A stretch of 64,000 bases of DNA, from assembly GCA_037447655.1 (NCBI GenBank), contig JBBHKE010000387.1, forward strand, positions 122,001 through 186,000, given 5' to 3'. How positions within the stretch are numbered: the first letter of the stretch is position 1; each line of letters starts with the position of its first letter. The notes under the pieces were generated by a model that ran no database searches, was not told where the DNA came from, and saw only the letters and a program-made list of their open reading frames with translations. The translations under genes and the position numbers were made by a program. Below are positions 35,138-46,640 of the stretch, piece after piece. This DNA comes from Zygnema cylindricum (taxonomy: Eukaryota > Streptophyta > Zygnematophyceae > Zygnematales > Zygnemataceae).

Positions 35138-36279
35138 ATGGAAGAAACAAATGTGAAAATAAAGTTAGTTCCAGAAAGCGGAGATGCCGCAGAGGAAGTT
35201 TGTATTACCAAGTCTTCGATCGGAAAAAGTTTATTTTTGGAGAAAATGGTTTCTAAGGTTTGGAATAATGCTCAAAACATTACTCTTACTGCATTAGATT
35301 CAAATGGAGGAGTTTCTATGTATAAACATGCACTATCTCTTCTCCAAGGAAAAGGACAAATTGGAGAACATGTTCAAAATGTGAAAACAGCGATCGATTT
35401 GCTGAAAATCTGCAACGAATTTTTGTTTGAAGAAGGGATTCAAGTAATTGCAGATTATCTTGACCATGTTCCATGGGGAAATGGAGAAGATTCCGCGAAA
35501 GTGATTAATATTTTACAATCACTGGAGTTGTGTGGCGGAAAGTTTTCGGAAGCTTTGGAAAGAGGAGCTTCTATAGATAACTTGATGGATCTCATTTTTA
35601 GCGAATCTAAGATTTTAGGAACCGAGGTTGTAACTAGAAATCTATCTCCTGTCAATTTACCAAAGACAATTCGAGAAATTTTACTAAAAGGATTGTTTGA
35701 ATGCGATGCACTCATAAAAGAAATCGCATCGAAAGTGGAGTGGAATACACCGTGTTGTCAATACGAAATCGGGAAATCAATCTTTTCTTTTGAATGGCAT
35801 TTCAAGTCATTTCTCGATTACCGAAGCTAGAACCTTTCAACTTTCAAAATCTCCAAATTCTAGGCCATATGCAAAGGTTTGGTCTCCACGGTTCCTCGAC
35901 AGACTGCGATTGTGCGAATATACGATATTCAATGTCGGCGATTAACCATATTCTTTTAGATATGATTGCTGAGGGACAATGTACGACAACTTCTTTCACA
36001 AGAAAGGATTGTGTACTATTTTTGTGGCAGCAGTATTTCAAAGACTGTCACTTTCTCCATGAAAGTCTAAGCAAGAAGGTTGCCATTGTGATAGGCTCGC
36101 TTACAGTAAAAGACCAAAGGTCACTGTTTCATGAGATGATGAAGTTTCTAGGAAATCCGCCTCCAAAGGGGAGTGTCGGCGAAAATGCTCGATTCCAAGT
36201 GAGGTCAAAATTCTTTCAACAGATCTTGGAAGTGACAAATCTGTGGTTTCACAATTTGGTTGAAAATTTGCACATCTGA
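35138..36279 (+). pseudogene. Plant-type BTB/POZ domain protein, split by a frameshift
   Basis: The first segment (35138-35830, 230 codons) carries DSNGGVSMYKHALSLL and LLKICNEFLFEEGIQVIADY followed by LDHVPW, which matches plant BTB/POZ proteins (the At1g63850/At3g50780-like group: BTB strand-helix core, then the conserved YLE-AVPW box). The second segment (35794-36279) continues the C-terminal helical part in another frame (MQRFGLHGS, HILLDMIAEGQC). The overlap of 36 bp implies a frameshift near 35794-35830; I found no GT-AG intron that restores frame. These proteins are thought to be adaptors or scaffolds, with poorly known roles. The start at 35138 is the first ATG in frame. It could be a young pseudogene or a sequence error. 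Confidence 0.65.
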
Positions 36280-37640
36280 AGGCCGTCCCTTGAAAAGGAT
36301 GCTGAAATTTTGTAAAGGCTTTTGTATTGCTTTGGGTCTTAACAGTCATCGACAACGTTATGTCAAATAGTTGTAAATAGTGAAGCGTTGCTCGTTTAGA
36401 ATGATTCATTCGTGAACATTGTAGCTTCACCCATCGAAATGGATGTCATAAATAGTATGGCTATGATGTCTCGATGTTATTTGTAAACGGTAATAGTGTT
36501 GAGGATTCTGTATCAAGTGCGATTACTCGTAAGTGTACCTTAACGTGGCTTTTGTGTAGTTGTCAACTGTAATAGCGTGTAATAGCGTGTCAACAGTAAA
36601 TATTGTAGCTGTGTCTTGGTGATCGTATCTGGTGCGAATTGCAATAATGTATTATGAAAGCAAGATTTTGGCCATGTTACATAGTGATTTGTAACAGTGT
36701 GGTAAAATCAAAAGTAAGAGTTTAGCCATGTCACATTGTGAATTGTAACAACGCAGTACAATGAAAGGAAGACCTTAATCTTGTGATGTTGTGAATTGTA
36801 ATACTGAAGTATAATGAAAATAAGAGTTTAACCTTGTCATATTCTGAATATTAGTGTACGTTCGTTTGGTTTTCGAATACAATGTTGTATCGTCATTAAG
36901 GTGCTCGCACGTCAAGTATGTAATTAAAAGCAGGGTGCAAATGCAATTGGGGATTTCGGTTGTATTGTTGTTTTTTCACACGTGTGACAAGATAAGCGCG
37001 TTCTTCAAAAACATTGAAACGAACATGGAAAGATTTGCCTACCTTTTTTCAGCTTTCTTATTTGTGGGTTACCACTGGGTGAAGACTATTGGTAGTATTT
37101 GTATGGTACTATTCTCATGGTCTTACTTTATTGATGAAAATTCTTTCTCGAGTAGAAACTGGCGACTTAGAAAGTTGTTGCAATGCAAATTAACCATCTG
37201 AAGTTTTGATTCCGGTGTGACGTGACGAGAAATGCATTTTGACGATGATGTTATGAGGAGGATAATGATGATGTCATGATAGTGTCCTGCTGATGTCACA
37301 AAATCATAAAGATGGTGAGGATGGTGACGATGTTCATGAACCAGTCATGAGGAAACAGAAATATGTTTGAGATATTTGCAGTTTGCAATTTTTGACTTTC
37401 ACCTCACTTTATCGTTTTCCTCCTCAACCAACATTGGCAAAATCAAGCAAATTCCTTCTCTCGTTTACGTAAAAAAATTGAGAAGAAAGTCGTCACAAGA
37501 AAGTGGATTTACAAGAAAGTGATGTCAATATTACAATTACATGATCAGAAACTCGTACAATATCATAAATATAGATATTATGGATATAATAAATAGAAAG
37601 ATATTATATCGCATAAATATAGCAACCATGCAATCCATCC
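36280..37640. other. 3' flank of BTB gene with ~62-bp degenerate repeats
   Basis: Between about 36640 and 36860 a unit resembling AAGAGTTTAGCCATGTCACA...TTGTGAATTGTAACA recurs three times. A 115-codon frame at 36854-37201 has no recognisable domain and I do not call it. (TCCA)n occurs at about 37630-37655. Confidence 0.4.
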
Positions 37641-38370
37641 ATCCATCCATCCATTGCAATAATGAACTAAATAAATTCTCCCTCTCCCTCTACCTCTCCC
37701 TCTCCCCCTCCCCCTCCAAGAGGCCATGATAGCAATCCTCCTGTCCGGATCACCTATGATATTTTTTGCTCTTTCACATAAGAACTCGTCGTCAATTTGA
37801 CATTGTAAAATGAACAAAAAAATTGAAATAAATGAATGAATGAACGAATTTGCAAAAAATGAACAAGAAAGGAGTTGTAGACGTGTCATTCATTTCCTCT
37901 CTCATCCACAGATACCATGTAAGAAAGAATGAAGAAGGCATAAAAACTCACTGTATATAATTGAACGGATCAATAATATCACTATCTTCTTAGTCAAAAA
38001 TGACATTAATTACAGACATAAGAAGGCGGGTTTTTGGCTTCCTAGGATCATTTGTAACATATTTCTGAATCGGATGTAACATAATTTCTCTACAAGACCC
38101 TGCTAAGTCAATGATTTGAACTTTCTTACAAAAAGGTTACTATTTCTTAATCGTCAGCAATTATAGTTTACCTCTACCACAATCAGTGGTTATTTTCCTG
38201 ACCTCAGTCGAAAGCACTACAGAAACCTCTACTTACAATTGAAACTCACAAATTCGTTGTTATCCTATACCCGGGTTACCAAGACACTTCTGTAACTAAA
38301 ACAAAAGTAAAATTGCTATCATGGAGTGCGTGAATTGCAATATCATTGTATGTAATATCAACATTAGCTG

Positions 38371-41150
38371 TTAGAAAGAAACTATCTCTGGCTTTGGATA
38401 TTTCATGGCTTTCCAGATGAGTACATCATCTGAGATGTCATCCAGATCGATTAAATCGTATGAGCCTTTGCCACCCCCTCCACCACTTGAAGAAGCACCA
38501 TTGGTTGTTCTTTCTTTCTTCACCGAGCCAACAATCTCTGCGGTCTCTAAAAAACAATACGTTACTTTCAGGAAAAAGTCCATAATTTCAGCTTACATAT
38601 TTCCAATGTCTCCGGATTTTCAGACACATTGAGCATGGAAGATGTAAAATCTCTTTATCTGTAAAGTTGTACAATAGGCCCATTTGTACATCTGAATCAT
38701 TGCAAGACTTTGTCTCGGATGGGGACTTTTTAAGCCATTTTTATGCAATTGTTATCGAGATTTATCGGTACAAAATCACGAGTTACCAGGAAACCTTTTT
38801 CTACACGAAAATAGGATTGATTCTGGTCTTACAAAGTTGTTTCTTCACCATGTCCTATTTTATGCGTACTGTTCTTATTCTATAAAAAATTGTAAAACTT
38901 TTAAAAAGAAAAAAAAACTGTCCAGGTTTTATCTTATTGCGATGCTGAAGACTTTCCTGGCATAATTGTAACAGGTCCCAAGATATATTATGCAGACAAT
39001 GTATTTGTAAAAGAAGCACGATTAAAGTCAAGTTGGGCGTAGACTAGTAAACAAACTCACCTTCTGGCCTAACTCTCTTGCGTTCTTGATTCGCTCGTTC
39101 TTCCCCGTGAACTTGACTCCCAGTATTCGGCAGAAGGCATAATATTCGAGGCAAAATATTTCTCAGTCTAAGGGTCTCTTCGGTCTCACATTGGAGGATT
39201 ATGGAGAAATGTTTGGCTTTTGGAAGAGTTTTCGAGTGCTGTTTTGCACAGAAAATACACATTAAGACTTAAGACTTGATCTTTTGATAGTATGAAAAAA
39301 GAAACAAGAACCATTGTCTAGACAAATATAGGCCAAAAGCATGCAACACTTAACAAAATCAAGCAACTTTGTCAAATTCTTCAAGTGCAAAGGGCACATG
39401 TACATAACTGAATTAATACTGTTTAAAGGGAATGAGGCACACCGTTGTCTCCTTTTTAGGACAGCTTTGATAAACTGCGGGACCAGCTTTAACCGATATA
39501 CTGGGCGCCAGAAAAAACTTTTTGTCATCGTCTAATTTTAGCTCCGCTGCTTCCTGTTTGAAAGAAGAGAACATACACACAATCAAACACATCATTATCA
39601 TTCTTGTCTTGATTTATGGCCTGGAAAAGAGCTCTTGGGATGCCATCACAAACTCCTTCCACATAATATCCCTCCCAAGCAATGCTCCCTGTTTCTGGGT
39701 GGTTTGTCAAACTATGAACAACTTAGATGCTGAACAACCGAAACACAAACACAAAAACATCGTAGGAAGTTGACATGTAAATTGTATGTGGATGATATGC
39801 ATAAAGAAGGTAAATTCAAACTTAAGCAAGCAAATTCCAGATTTCGCTCTCGATAACCTTCAAGAATTTGATACTCTATTCTGCATTCATATGACATGAT
39901 TTTCTTCCGGGTTCTTCTTTACCTCATCAATTCCTGGGCCGTCGCATTCATAAGACATGATTTTCTACCGGGTTCTTCTTTACCTTATCTTTTCCTGGGC
40001 CGTCTTGCTGGGTTATGTTGGGGTCACCGTGACCCTTAAATCGGCAGGTAGAACAGCCTACTCCTGGACAAGCACGGTACTCCGCAGGCCAAATCCGGAT
40101 TTCCAATTTACCGATCGGGTTTTTTCCGCTACCATCAACCTTTTCCCCATGGACACCTGGCCATCCGTCCATAGTGCCAGGTGTCAGATAAGGAGCTGTT
40201 GCCGCAATCATTTGACCTGAATTCGAAAGACATATAGATTTCATCGATAATCTCAAGATTTTAAAGGTATAACAACCCTGTTAGAACATGCAAAAAAAAG
40301 AATGTGCGTGCAAGGAGTAGAGGACAAACCATATTTAGGACTAGAAAACACAAACTTTCGCTCTTCCGTTGCATTCACCCAGAATCCGATAAATCGACAC
40401 CAGAGGTTCTTTCTATCAAGAGTGTAACCGGAGCCTATATTTACACCATCAATTCTGCCAAAACGTAATAAAAGAAAAATCAATTGAAAAAAGATATATC
40501 ACAGGCAGGAGCATAAATAAACAAGAAAGGAGTTCAGAAAATAGGGAAACTAATAGAGGGAAACTAATATAGGGAAATTAATCTGCAAGTCTTGAATCAG
40601 GCCCTTTGGATACAACACAAAATGCAGAACAACATATGCTTTTTTACATTCTTAGTGCACTTAGAAAGCTGATGAAAAGAACACAGAATTTTCCATCACT
40701 TTGGTGAAACATTCGTGAAACAAACTAATATTTCACATTAATTGGATAACAACCTGTCCTAACTATGATTCAACCATAAGCATAAATACAACTCGCAAAT
40801 TTGAGCCATTATTTGATGCAGATTTTTCTCTGCAATGCAAATCTCACATGAGTGAGAACACAAATAAACAATTTGAAAAAAAACCTTTGCGAGCAGAGAA
40901 AAAAAAAAAAAAAAAAAAAAAACGAATCAATAGATAAAGGTTTTTTCAAACAGAGTAATGAAACTTACATGAGATCCACTATTGAAACTGAATTTCCACC
41001 ATGGAGACGTTCCACACACACTTCAAATTCTGCATCAGGCTTAGCTGTGACATATGTCACACCGTTATGTGACACTTGAGGAAACTCCACGCTGTGACTG
41101 TCGGTCACTTTGACTGCAAGCGTTTGATCGCCATTCTTGGCTACTACCAT
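38371..41150 (-). pseudogene. Unknown 8-exon gene, copy 1 (nonsense in exon 4)
   Basis: Exons: 41150-40969, 40454-40330, 40216-39984, 39880-39739, 39694-39621, 39553-39443, 39238-39061, 38546-38371; phases agree throughout (1221 nt, 407 codons). Function unknown. Exons 1-2 look like a beta-rich domain (VEFPQVSHNGVTYVTAKPD, then IDGVNIGSGYTL and FIGFWVN), resembling uncharacterised DUF domains of fungi and basal plants. Exon 3 is Cys/Gly-rich (RACPGVGCSTCRFKGHGD). Exon 5 has WEGYYVEG. Exon 7 is basic (ERKRVRPE). The tail reads SYDLIDLDDISDD, resembling a SUMO-interacting motif. The ATG is in a good CCACCATGG context after a CT-rich leader. Oddities: TGA at 39860-39862 in exon 4, where copy 3 has a Cys codon; exon 5 ends at a GC rather than GT donor; the region after exon 3 carries an internal duplication. 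Intron 3 is very short, so the exon 4 model is the weakest. Confidence 0.65.
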
Positions 41151-41157
41151 GGTGGTA

Positions 41158-41242
41158 GGGAGAGGGAGAGGGAGAGGGAGAGGGAGAGGGAGAGGGAGAG
41201 GGAGAGGGAGAGGGAGAGGGAGAGGGAGAGGGAGAGGGAGAG
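41158..41242. repeat. (GGGAGA)14 tract just upstream of copy 1 ATG
   Basis: A near-perfect hexanucleotide run, followed by irregular GA-rich DNA to about 41455. Copies 2 and 3 have only interrupted GA-rich sequence at this spot, so the pure run is an expansion specific to copy 1. Read on the gene strand it is a pyrimidine-rich leader or promoter. Confidence 0.9.
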
Positions 41243-41620
41243 GAAGAGAGAGGAGAGAAATAACGACAAAGAAAGAGCGATAGGGAGAGCGATAGGGAGA
41301 GAGAGAGAGAGAGGAGAGAGAGCGAGTGTGTGAAGGAGAGAGGGGGACAGATAGAGGTAGAGGAGTTTGCGAGAGACGGTGGGGTAAAGGAGGGAGAGAG
41401 GGGCAGTGAGGGGGAGAGAAAGGGGGGGAGAGAGAGGGAGATAGAGAGAGGCAATTCAAAAAAAACTGCTCAACGTGTGAAAACATATGGCAACGCTATA
41501 TGTGGTTTTTATGTTAATTATACGTATTTTAGACTACATAATTTTGTATAATACTGTACTATATATAACCGTACGTATGTAGTATGGAGCATTGGAGCTA
41601 CAGTATTATTCAGTGCAGTA

Positions 41621-42121
41621 CACCGCGAATCGTAATTAGAGTAATGAAAAAATTAGAGTACAGAAACTAGAAAAAGCAATTAGAGTAATGAACTCTAATT
41701 TATGTGATAGAGCTTTTTCAACTCTGAAGCTTACTCTAATTTATTTTAGTACTCTAATTTGGCACGCTAATATCCTCTACTGTAAATAAGGTATTCGTAC
41801 AGAATTTGGCAAAACGTACAGTTTATAGTCACTATGACGTTTGCATTACGCGGTTTGTTAAAACGCAGTTACATGATAACGGCCTGTTTTAAATCATTAT
41901 TTGTACTTTTTTACTTAATAAAGTACAATTTTGCACGGTCGGAGGTCGTCCATACTCCACAGTATTTAAAACGAACCTATATTAGAATTAAAAACGCTAA
42001 TTAAACTATACCTTAAATTGAATAATAAAAAAAATAGAATCGTTTACTCTATTTCATGTGATAGAGTCGAAATTTTGAGCGACCGAATTAGAGTAATTTA
42101 CTCTAATTACGACTCGCGGTG
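41621..42121. mobile_element. MITE, TACACCG family, 501-bp type
   Basis: Ends CACCGCGAATCGTAATTAGA and the inverse ...TCTAATTACGACTCGCGGTG, flanked by TA. The interior repeats ATTAGAGTAAT/ACTCTAATTTA in both orientations. No coding capacity. Confidence 0.7.
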
Positions 42122-42129
42122 TACAGTAA

Positions 42130-42347
42130 CACCGTGTATCGCTATTAGTGTTAATTGCTTTTTTTCCTCTTAAAAAACATATTTTCTCCGTACACGTCTG
42201 TCGGATTAAGGATCTGACGGTTGCGATTGAAATCCAAGATTTTCATCTTCCGATTGGCGGTCTCCAATAGAAATCGGACAAGTGTGTACGGAGAAAATAT
42301 GTTTTAAGTGGCGAAATAATTATTAATCCTAATAGTGATACATGGTG
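42130..42347. mobile_element. MITE, TACACCG family, 218 bp
   Basis: CACCGTGTATCGCTATTAGT at the left and the inverse ...CATGGTG at the right. The inner arms ACATATTTTCTCCGTACAC and GTGTACGGAGAAAATATGT form a near-perfect inverted repeat. Confidence 0.8.
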
Positions 42348-42467
42348 TACTGTACCACATATACCCTTTTCAAGTTTTGATTGTTTCCCCGTATTTAAAC
42401 CAAACAACGCTCACAAAATGATGTAAGGCCATCTCCACAAATCGCGGGGAATTCAAAGAATTCACGG

Positions 42468-42675
42468 TCACAAAAGTCAATTTTTCAAAGATCCGAATTC
42501 GGCATTTTTTTCTCGTTTTTTGCTTAACCGTCTGTACCCGATTTATTTTTCTTTTTTTTTGTATCACCGGGCCGAATCCGGCCAGCGAACAAAATTTGGC
42601 ACCCGAATAAGTTCCGGATCCAGCACGGCCTAGTACGGATAAGGTGCGGATTCGGGTACCCGATTGTGACCTCTG
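42468..42675. mobile_element. hAT-like MITE with 8-bp flank duplication
   Basis: The right end reads ...GTGACCTCTG; the left terminus is worn (TCACAAAAGTC). It is flanked by ATTCACGG and ATTCACGT. The sister units have an unoccupied version of this site (ATTTCCGTCGC, near 50795 and 57955). An 8-bp duplication and CAGAGGTC-type ends suit a hAT-related non-autonomous element. Confidence 0.65.
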
Positions 42676-42759
42676 ATTCACGTCGCAAAAATGTTACTGC
42701 GACAATATTGTCAGATTGTTCGCCACACCGCTAATCGCTGTTAAGAAATTACTATAGAG

Positions 42760-43227
42760 CAGAGGTCGTAAAAGTCAAAATTTTATATAACCGAAACCGA
42801 CTGTTTTTTTTTTTCATAATCTGAGTAACCGACGCCCGACCGGGTTATGTCATACTTCAAAATTGTTAACCATTAACCTCAACGCGTTTACAAAAATAAA
42901 AGTTAACAGAAACTCGATTTCTCGCGACTACCAGTACCCGCCCGTACCCAAATAAGTACAAATTTAGTATTACATTTCCTTTATACCTTCCACGATACCA
43001 CGAGTACAAAGTACAATAACGTTGGATAGTATTGACAGTACAAAACCGTCAATATTTTTCGTTTTTTGCTTACCCGACCGTAACTGATTTTCTATTTTTT
43101 TTTTCTGTGAATCAACCGCCCGAATCCGCCCGGGGCCCCAGATTTGGCAAGCGAATCCGTTCGGGATCCGACGCGGACGGTCGGTTAACGGTCGGTCATG
43201 GTTTCGGTTGACCGTTTGTGACCTTTG
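42760..43227. mobile_element. hAT-like MITE, longer or nested copy
   Basis: Starts CAGAGGTCGTAAAAGTCAAA and ends ...GTGACCTTTG. The interior contains two blocks related to the CCGATT..TTTTTCTGTG / CCGAATCC core, suggesting one copy within another. Confidence 0.45.
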
Positions 43228-43346
43228 TTTTGTAGTGTTGTGTATCGGGGAAAAAACTTATCGCGGTAGAAACGATAACGATAATTATCGGTATACTGCG
43301 ACACGGAATTTTCCTGTATCGTATCTAGGCGTTTGGAGTTATGGTA

Positions 43347-43883
43347 CACCGCGCATCGTTATTAGTGTCAAATTTTAAATAGTGTGGAAGTAAATACACC
43401 GTCATTGACGCTAATTAAGAATTAAAAAAAAAAGAAAAAAGGGTGTATTCTAATTTCGGCGTTTATGCTAATTTGGGAACAGCAAAAATAGAATATTCAT
43501 CGTACGGTTATATACATTAATATATGTATTCGTACAAAATTTTAAAAATCGTACGCCGTCGTGAAATTTACATATTCGTACATGTAAGACTAATTTACGT
43601 GTTGGAACAATCCCGTTTTTTTAGCGCACGATCCTATGCGTGCGCGTCTGATTTAACTCATTTTTTGTAAAATTTTCACTTGAAAAGGTACATTTATGTA
43701 CGGTCTGACATCGACCGTACACCAAACTATTTAGATATTATTGTAATTCGTCCTTTACGCTATTTTGTAATGTACCTTAATTAACGTCAAGGAAAAATTA
43801 AAATCATATATCCTATTTGAGGAAAAAATCAAAATTTTAATAACCCAAATTAGTGTCGTTGACACTGATAACGATGCGCGGTG
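43347..43883. mobile_element. MITE, TACACCG family, 537-bp type
   Basis: CACCGCGCATCGTTATTAGT at the left and the inverse ACTGATAACGATGCGCGGTG at the right, TA on each side. A truncated relative begins at 51439. Confidence 0.8.
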
Positions 43884-43900
43884 TACTGTACGGTAGACTA

Positions 43901-44180
43901 CACAGGATATCGCTATTAGTGTTGGTCGTAGTTCAAAAGGGAGAGAGGAGGAGAGAGGGGCAGAGAGGGGGGGAGGGAAGGGAAGGGGAGGGAGGGAGAG
44001 AAAGGGAGAGGCAATTCAAAAAGGAAGTAGCTCAACGGTCCAGAGGTTTTCAAATGTTGTTTCGAACGTGTGAAAACATTTGGAAACGCTATATGCGGTT
44101 TTCTGCAGCTTACACGTATTATACTATATATAATATATTACGTATTAATTAATTTTTAGCATTAATAGCGATTCACGGTG
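43901..44180. mobile_element. MITE-ended segment carrying the 5' flank of the unknown gene
   Basis: The left end is CACAGGATATCGCTATTAGT, the right end ...GCGATTCACGGTG, with TA flanks. Between them lies the GA tract and AACGGTCCAGAGGTTTTCAA...ACGTATTATACTATATATAA segment otherwise found directly upstream of copies 2 and 3 (about 50500-50670 and 57640-57810). Confidence 0.6.
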
Positions 44181-44638
44181 TACTGTACAGTACAGTAATG
44201 TACTGTACTATACAGTACTTTATTGTACTGTACTACATATACGGATATACCCTTTTCAACCATAGATGCCTCATTCGTACGGATTTTGACATTTTTACGA
44301 AATTTCGTTATTTTTTTTTATTTTGAATCTTTCGTTAAATGCGTATACTTTTCGTACGGATAATTTGTACGGAAAATTCAAAAAAGAGACGTTTTACTTC
44401 CGCGTGAGAAGTTTGAAAGAAATTTGTACGGTACAGATACAACGTACGGACATTTCTAAACTCATTTCCGCGCGCGAAGTTTGAAAGAAATTTGTACGGT
44501 TCATCATTACTACGAAGCTGCCATCGAAGCCGCCATTGAAGGCTCGATTGAAGCCACACTTAAGCTTCCACGAACCACTTCAGAGGCAGCCATGTCTAGG
44601 CCTCGAGGAGCAGAGTGGGAGCATGCTAAGCCTCCAAA
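44181..44638. other. Spacer with GTACA palindromes and a possible transposase-start relic
   Basis: GTACTGTACAGTAC words at 44180-44245. From 44511 a short open stretch has the translation AAIEAAIEGSIEA, then MSRPRGAEWEHAKPPKG (from 44591), faintly like the start of a BED-finger hAT transposase. No more of such a gene is present. Confidence 0.25.
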
Positions 44639-44880
44639 GGGATATGATGGATTTTTTTTTTTCAATTATGATTTTGTCATTATTCAATTTGAAATACAAA
44701 AATGGTTATTTTTTGCTTCAATTCATAATTTATCATTATTAAGTGTTGACATACAGAAATGGATACTATTTTTTCAATTGTGATTTTGCCATTATTCAAA
44801 TTTGACATTAAAAAATGGTTATTTTTTGCTTCAATAGTAAATTTGTGAATGTTAACATGTTGTAATTAGCGCAGGCATGG
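44639..44880. repeat. AT-rich dispersed repeat, copy 1 of 3
   Basis: GGGATATGATGG then T run, CAATTATGATTTTGTCATTA through AATTAGCGCAGGCATGG. Nearly identical to 51935-52193 and, in part, 52224-52430. Confidence 0.9.
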
Positions 44881-44923
44881 CGCAGGGAGGGCGTCGGCGC
44901 TGACTTGGCGCCGACACGGCGTC

Positions 44924-45060
44924 GGGAAGACACCAGCCTACCTCGCACTGGCGACGAGTCGAGAGCCGAGGCAGTCTGGTCGCTGGCGACGTGACAGTCT
45001 GATCGCTGGTTGCAGGTTCAGCCTCCCGCGAAGAGACAATGTCGTCATTGGTTTTCATTT
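44924..45060 (+). mobile_element. SINE fragment lacking the tRNA-like head
   Basis: Carries the body and tail (GACACCAGC...GCAGTCTGGTCGCTGGC... GTCGTCATTGGTTTTCATT) of the element at 52432-52692. The head is replaced by a GC-rich stretch holding the hairpin GTCGGCGC/GCGCCGAC (about 44893-44915). Confidence 0.7.
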
Positions 45061-45327
45061 AAAACTTTTGGAATTTTGATTAAGTTGTCATCGTCTTTTT
45101 AGTTATCGAATAATTGTTTTACTATTTTTTAATTTTTTTTTTTAGTATGGAGTCAAAGTCGGTCAACGCATTTTAAAGTTTATGAACTTTGTTTCATGCG
45201 CATATTCGTTATTTTTTTGGCGTTTCACGCGCGCATTTTATGCGCATGAGACATCTACTGTTTCCCCATATTTAAACTACGCAACGGTCACAAAATGTTG
45301 TTCGGCCATCTCCTAAAGAATTCCCGT

Positions 45328-45540
45328 CAGAGGTCACAAAAGTCAAAATTTCAACAATCCGACATATTTTTTTCGTTTTTTGCTTACCCGGCCGTACCTG
45401 ATGTTTTTTTCGTTTTTTTTTAATCACCGAGCCGAAGCCGGCCAGCCCCCAAAATTTGGCACCCGAATCCGTTCCGGATCCGACGCGGCCGGCCCAGGCA
45501 CGGATCGGGTACGGATTCGGGTACCCGATTGCGACCTCTG
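45328..45540. mobile_element. hAT-like MITE, 213 bp
   Basis: Left terminus CAGAGGTCACAAAAGTCAAA, right terminus ...CCCGATTGCGACCTCTG. Left flank ATTCCCGT; the right flank does not match here, so this end may be rearranged. Confidence 0.6.
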
Positions 45541-45967
45541 TCGTGAACTCCTTTGCAAACGATTGCGATATTCCCCCTCAAATTACAATCCTAAATAATA
45601 AAACACTTGAATAATTAAAACTTAAAAAAACGAGCTGAGTCCCATGCTGGTAAAAAAATCAATATTAACTGCGAAATTATTACTCAAATTAGGCCCTTAG
45701 TTCGTATTTAATTCGATACCTTTCTAAATTATATGGAAAATTGTCTGTACAATCTTATTAATTAAAAAATCTACAAAATCTGACCAAAAGTGTCTGTAGG
45801 CAATAATAGTACGACACGTGTTCAATAAATGTCTTTAATAGACGTAAAGGATTGTTGAAGTCATAAAAAAATAAAAAAAAGGTTAATTTGCCGAAACAAA
45901 ACTCCGATTGCTCAAAATGGTACTGTAGTGTTGGGTATCAAGGACCATTTGCCGATATTTGATATGC

Positions 45968-46160
45968 ATAGAGGGAGAGGGAGATTGGGAGGATGAGAGA
46001 GAGGGAGAGGGAGATTTGGAGGATGAGAGAGAGGGAGAGGGAGATTGGGAGGATGAGGGAGAGGGAGAGGGAGAGGGAGATTGGGAGGATGAGGGAGAGG
46101 CAGAGGGAGATTGGGAGGATGAAGGAGAGGGAGAGGGAGATTGGGAGGGAGAAGGAGAGC
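45968..46160. repeat. GA-rich minisatellite, ~34-bp unit
   Basis: Five irregular units of GAGGGAGAGGGAGATTGGGA plus GGATGA(G). The Glu/Gly-rich translation is an artefact of the repeat. Confidence 0.85.
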
Positions 46161-46640
46161 TTGGAAATATATTCTTAAGATTATTAGGAGACAATCATAT
46201 TCGTTAGAATTTGACTATGAAATGGTTCCGTGAAATCAAGTGTGTGACGACGAGAAGCAAACAATGAAAAAACACAAAGAAATATAAAATCTCAGAGAAA
46301 CAAACATTAGAAACCTCAAAATAACAACGAGCTTTATGTGGAAGTGAGGTTCCTCGAGAAAGTACAAAAAAAAAACACTCAAAAGATTAAAAAGGAAAGA
46401 AATATATTATGTTTTTTGACAAGCTATTGATCCTATAAAATCATACATCCTAAAAGAAATGTCGAAAACGAATTTCTTGAATAGTTCGAATCAAAATTCC
46501 CGAAAGAAATAGAAATAGACTTCTAGAATCTAAACAACCAAAAATTCTTGAACAAAAAATGGATAAAAATCCATCCTTTCGAATTAAATTTATTCCTTCT
46601 TTCATGAAAATTCTTCCTATAACATTTATTATCCCTTATC
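46161..46640. other. Spacer preceding gene unit 2
   Basis: AT-rich. Contains GAGGTTCCTCGAGAAAGTAC and ATAAAATCATACATCCTAAA, also found at 60130-60240 and partly at 53575-53760, marking the recurrent left edge of the tandem unit. Confidence 0.5.

Larger units (their letters stand above)
37640..41560. repeat. Tandem gene unit, copy 1
   Basis: From the CTCTCCCTC tract and CCTGTCCGGATCACC downstream of the gene through the gene itself to GTGAAAACATATGGCAACGC upstream of it. Collinear with 46640-50690 and 53870-57840; roughly 85-90% similar by eye in the exons. Confidence 0.85.

Noticed and set aside
36854-37201. 115-codon frame downstream of the BTB gene
   Set aside because: Hydrophobic but without a recognisable domain or start context; it overlaps degenerate repeats.
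38405-38632. + strand Pro-rich frame (and its sisters at 47431 and 54629)
   Set aside because: It is the antisense of exon 8 of the unknown gene; splice logic and phase support the - strand.
43930-44150. A fourth gene copy start
   Set aside because: Only the upstream flank is present; exon 1 and the ATG are missing.
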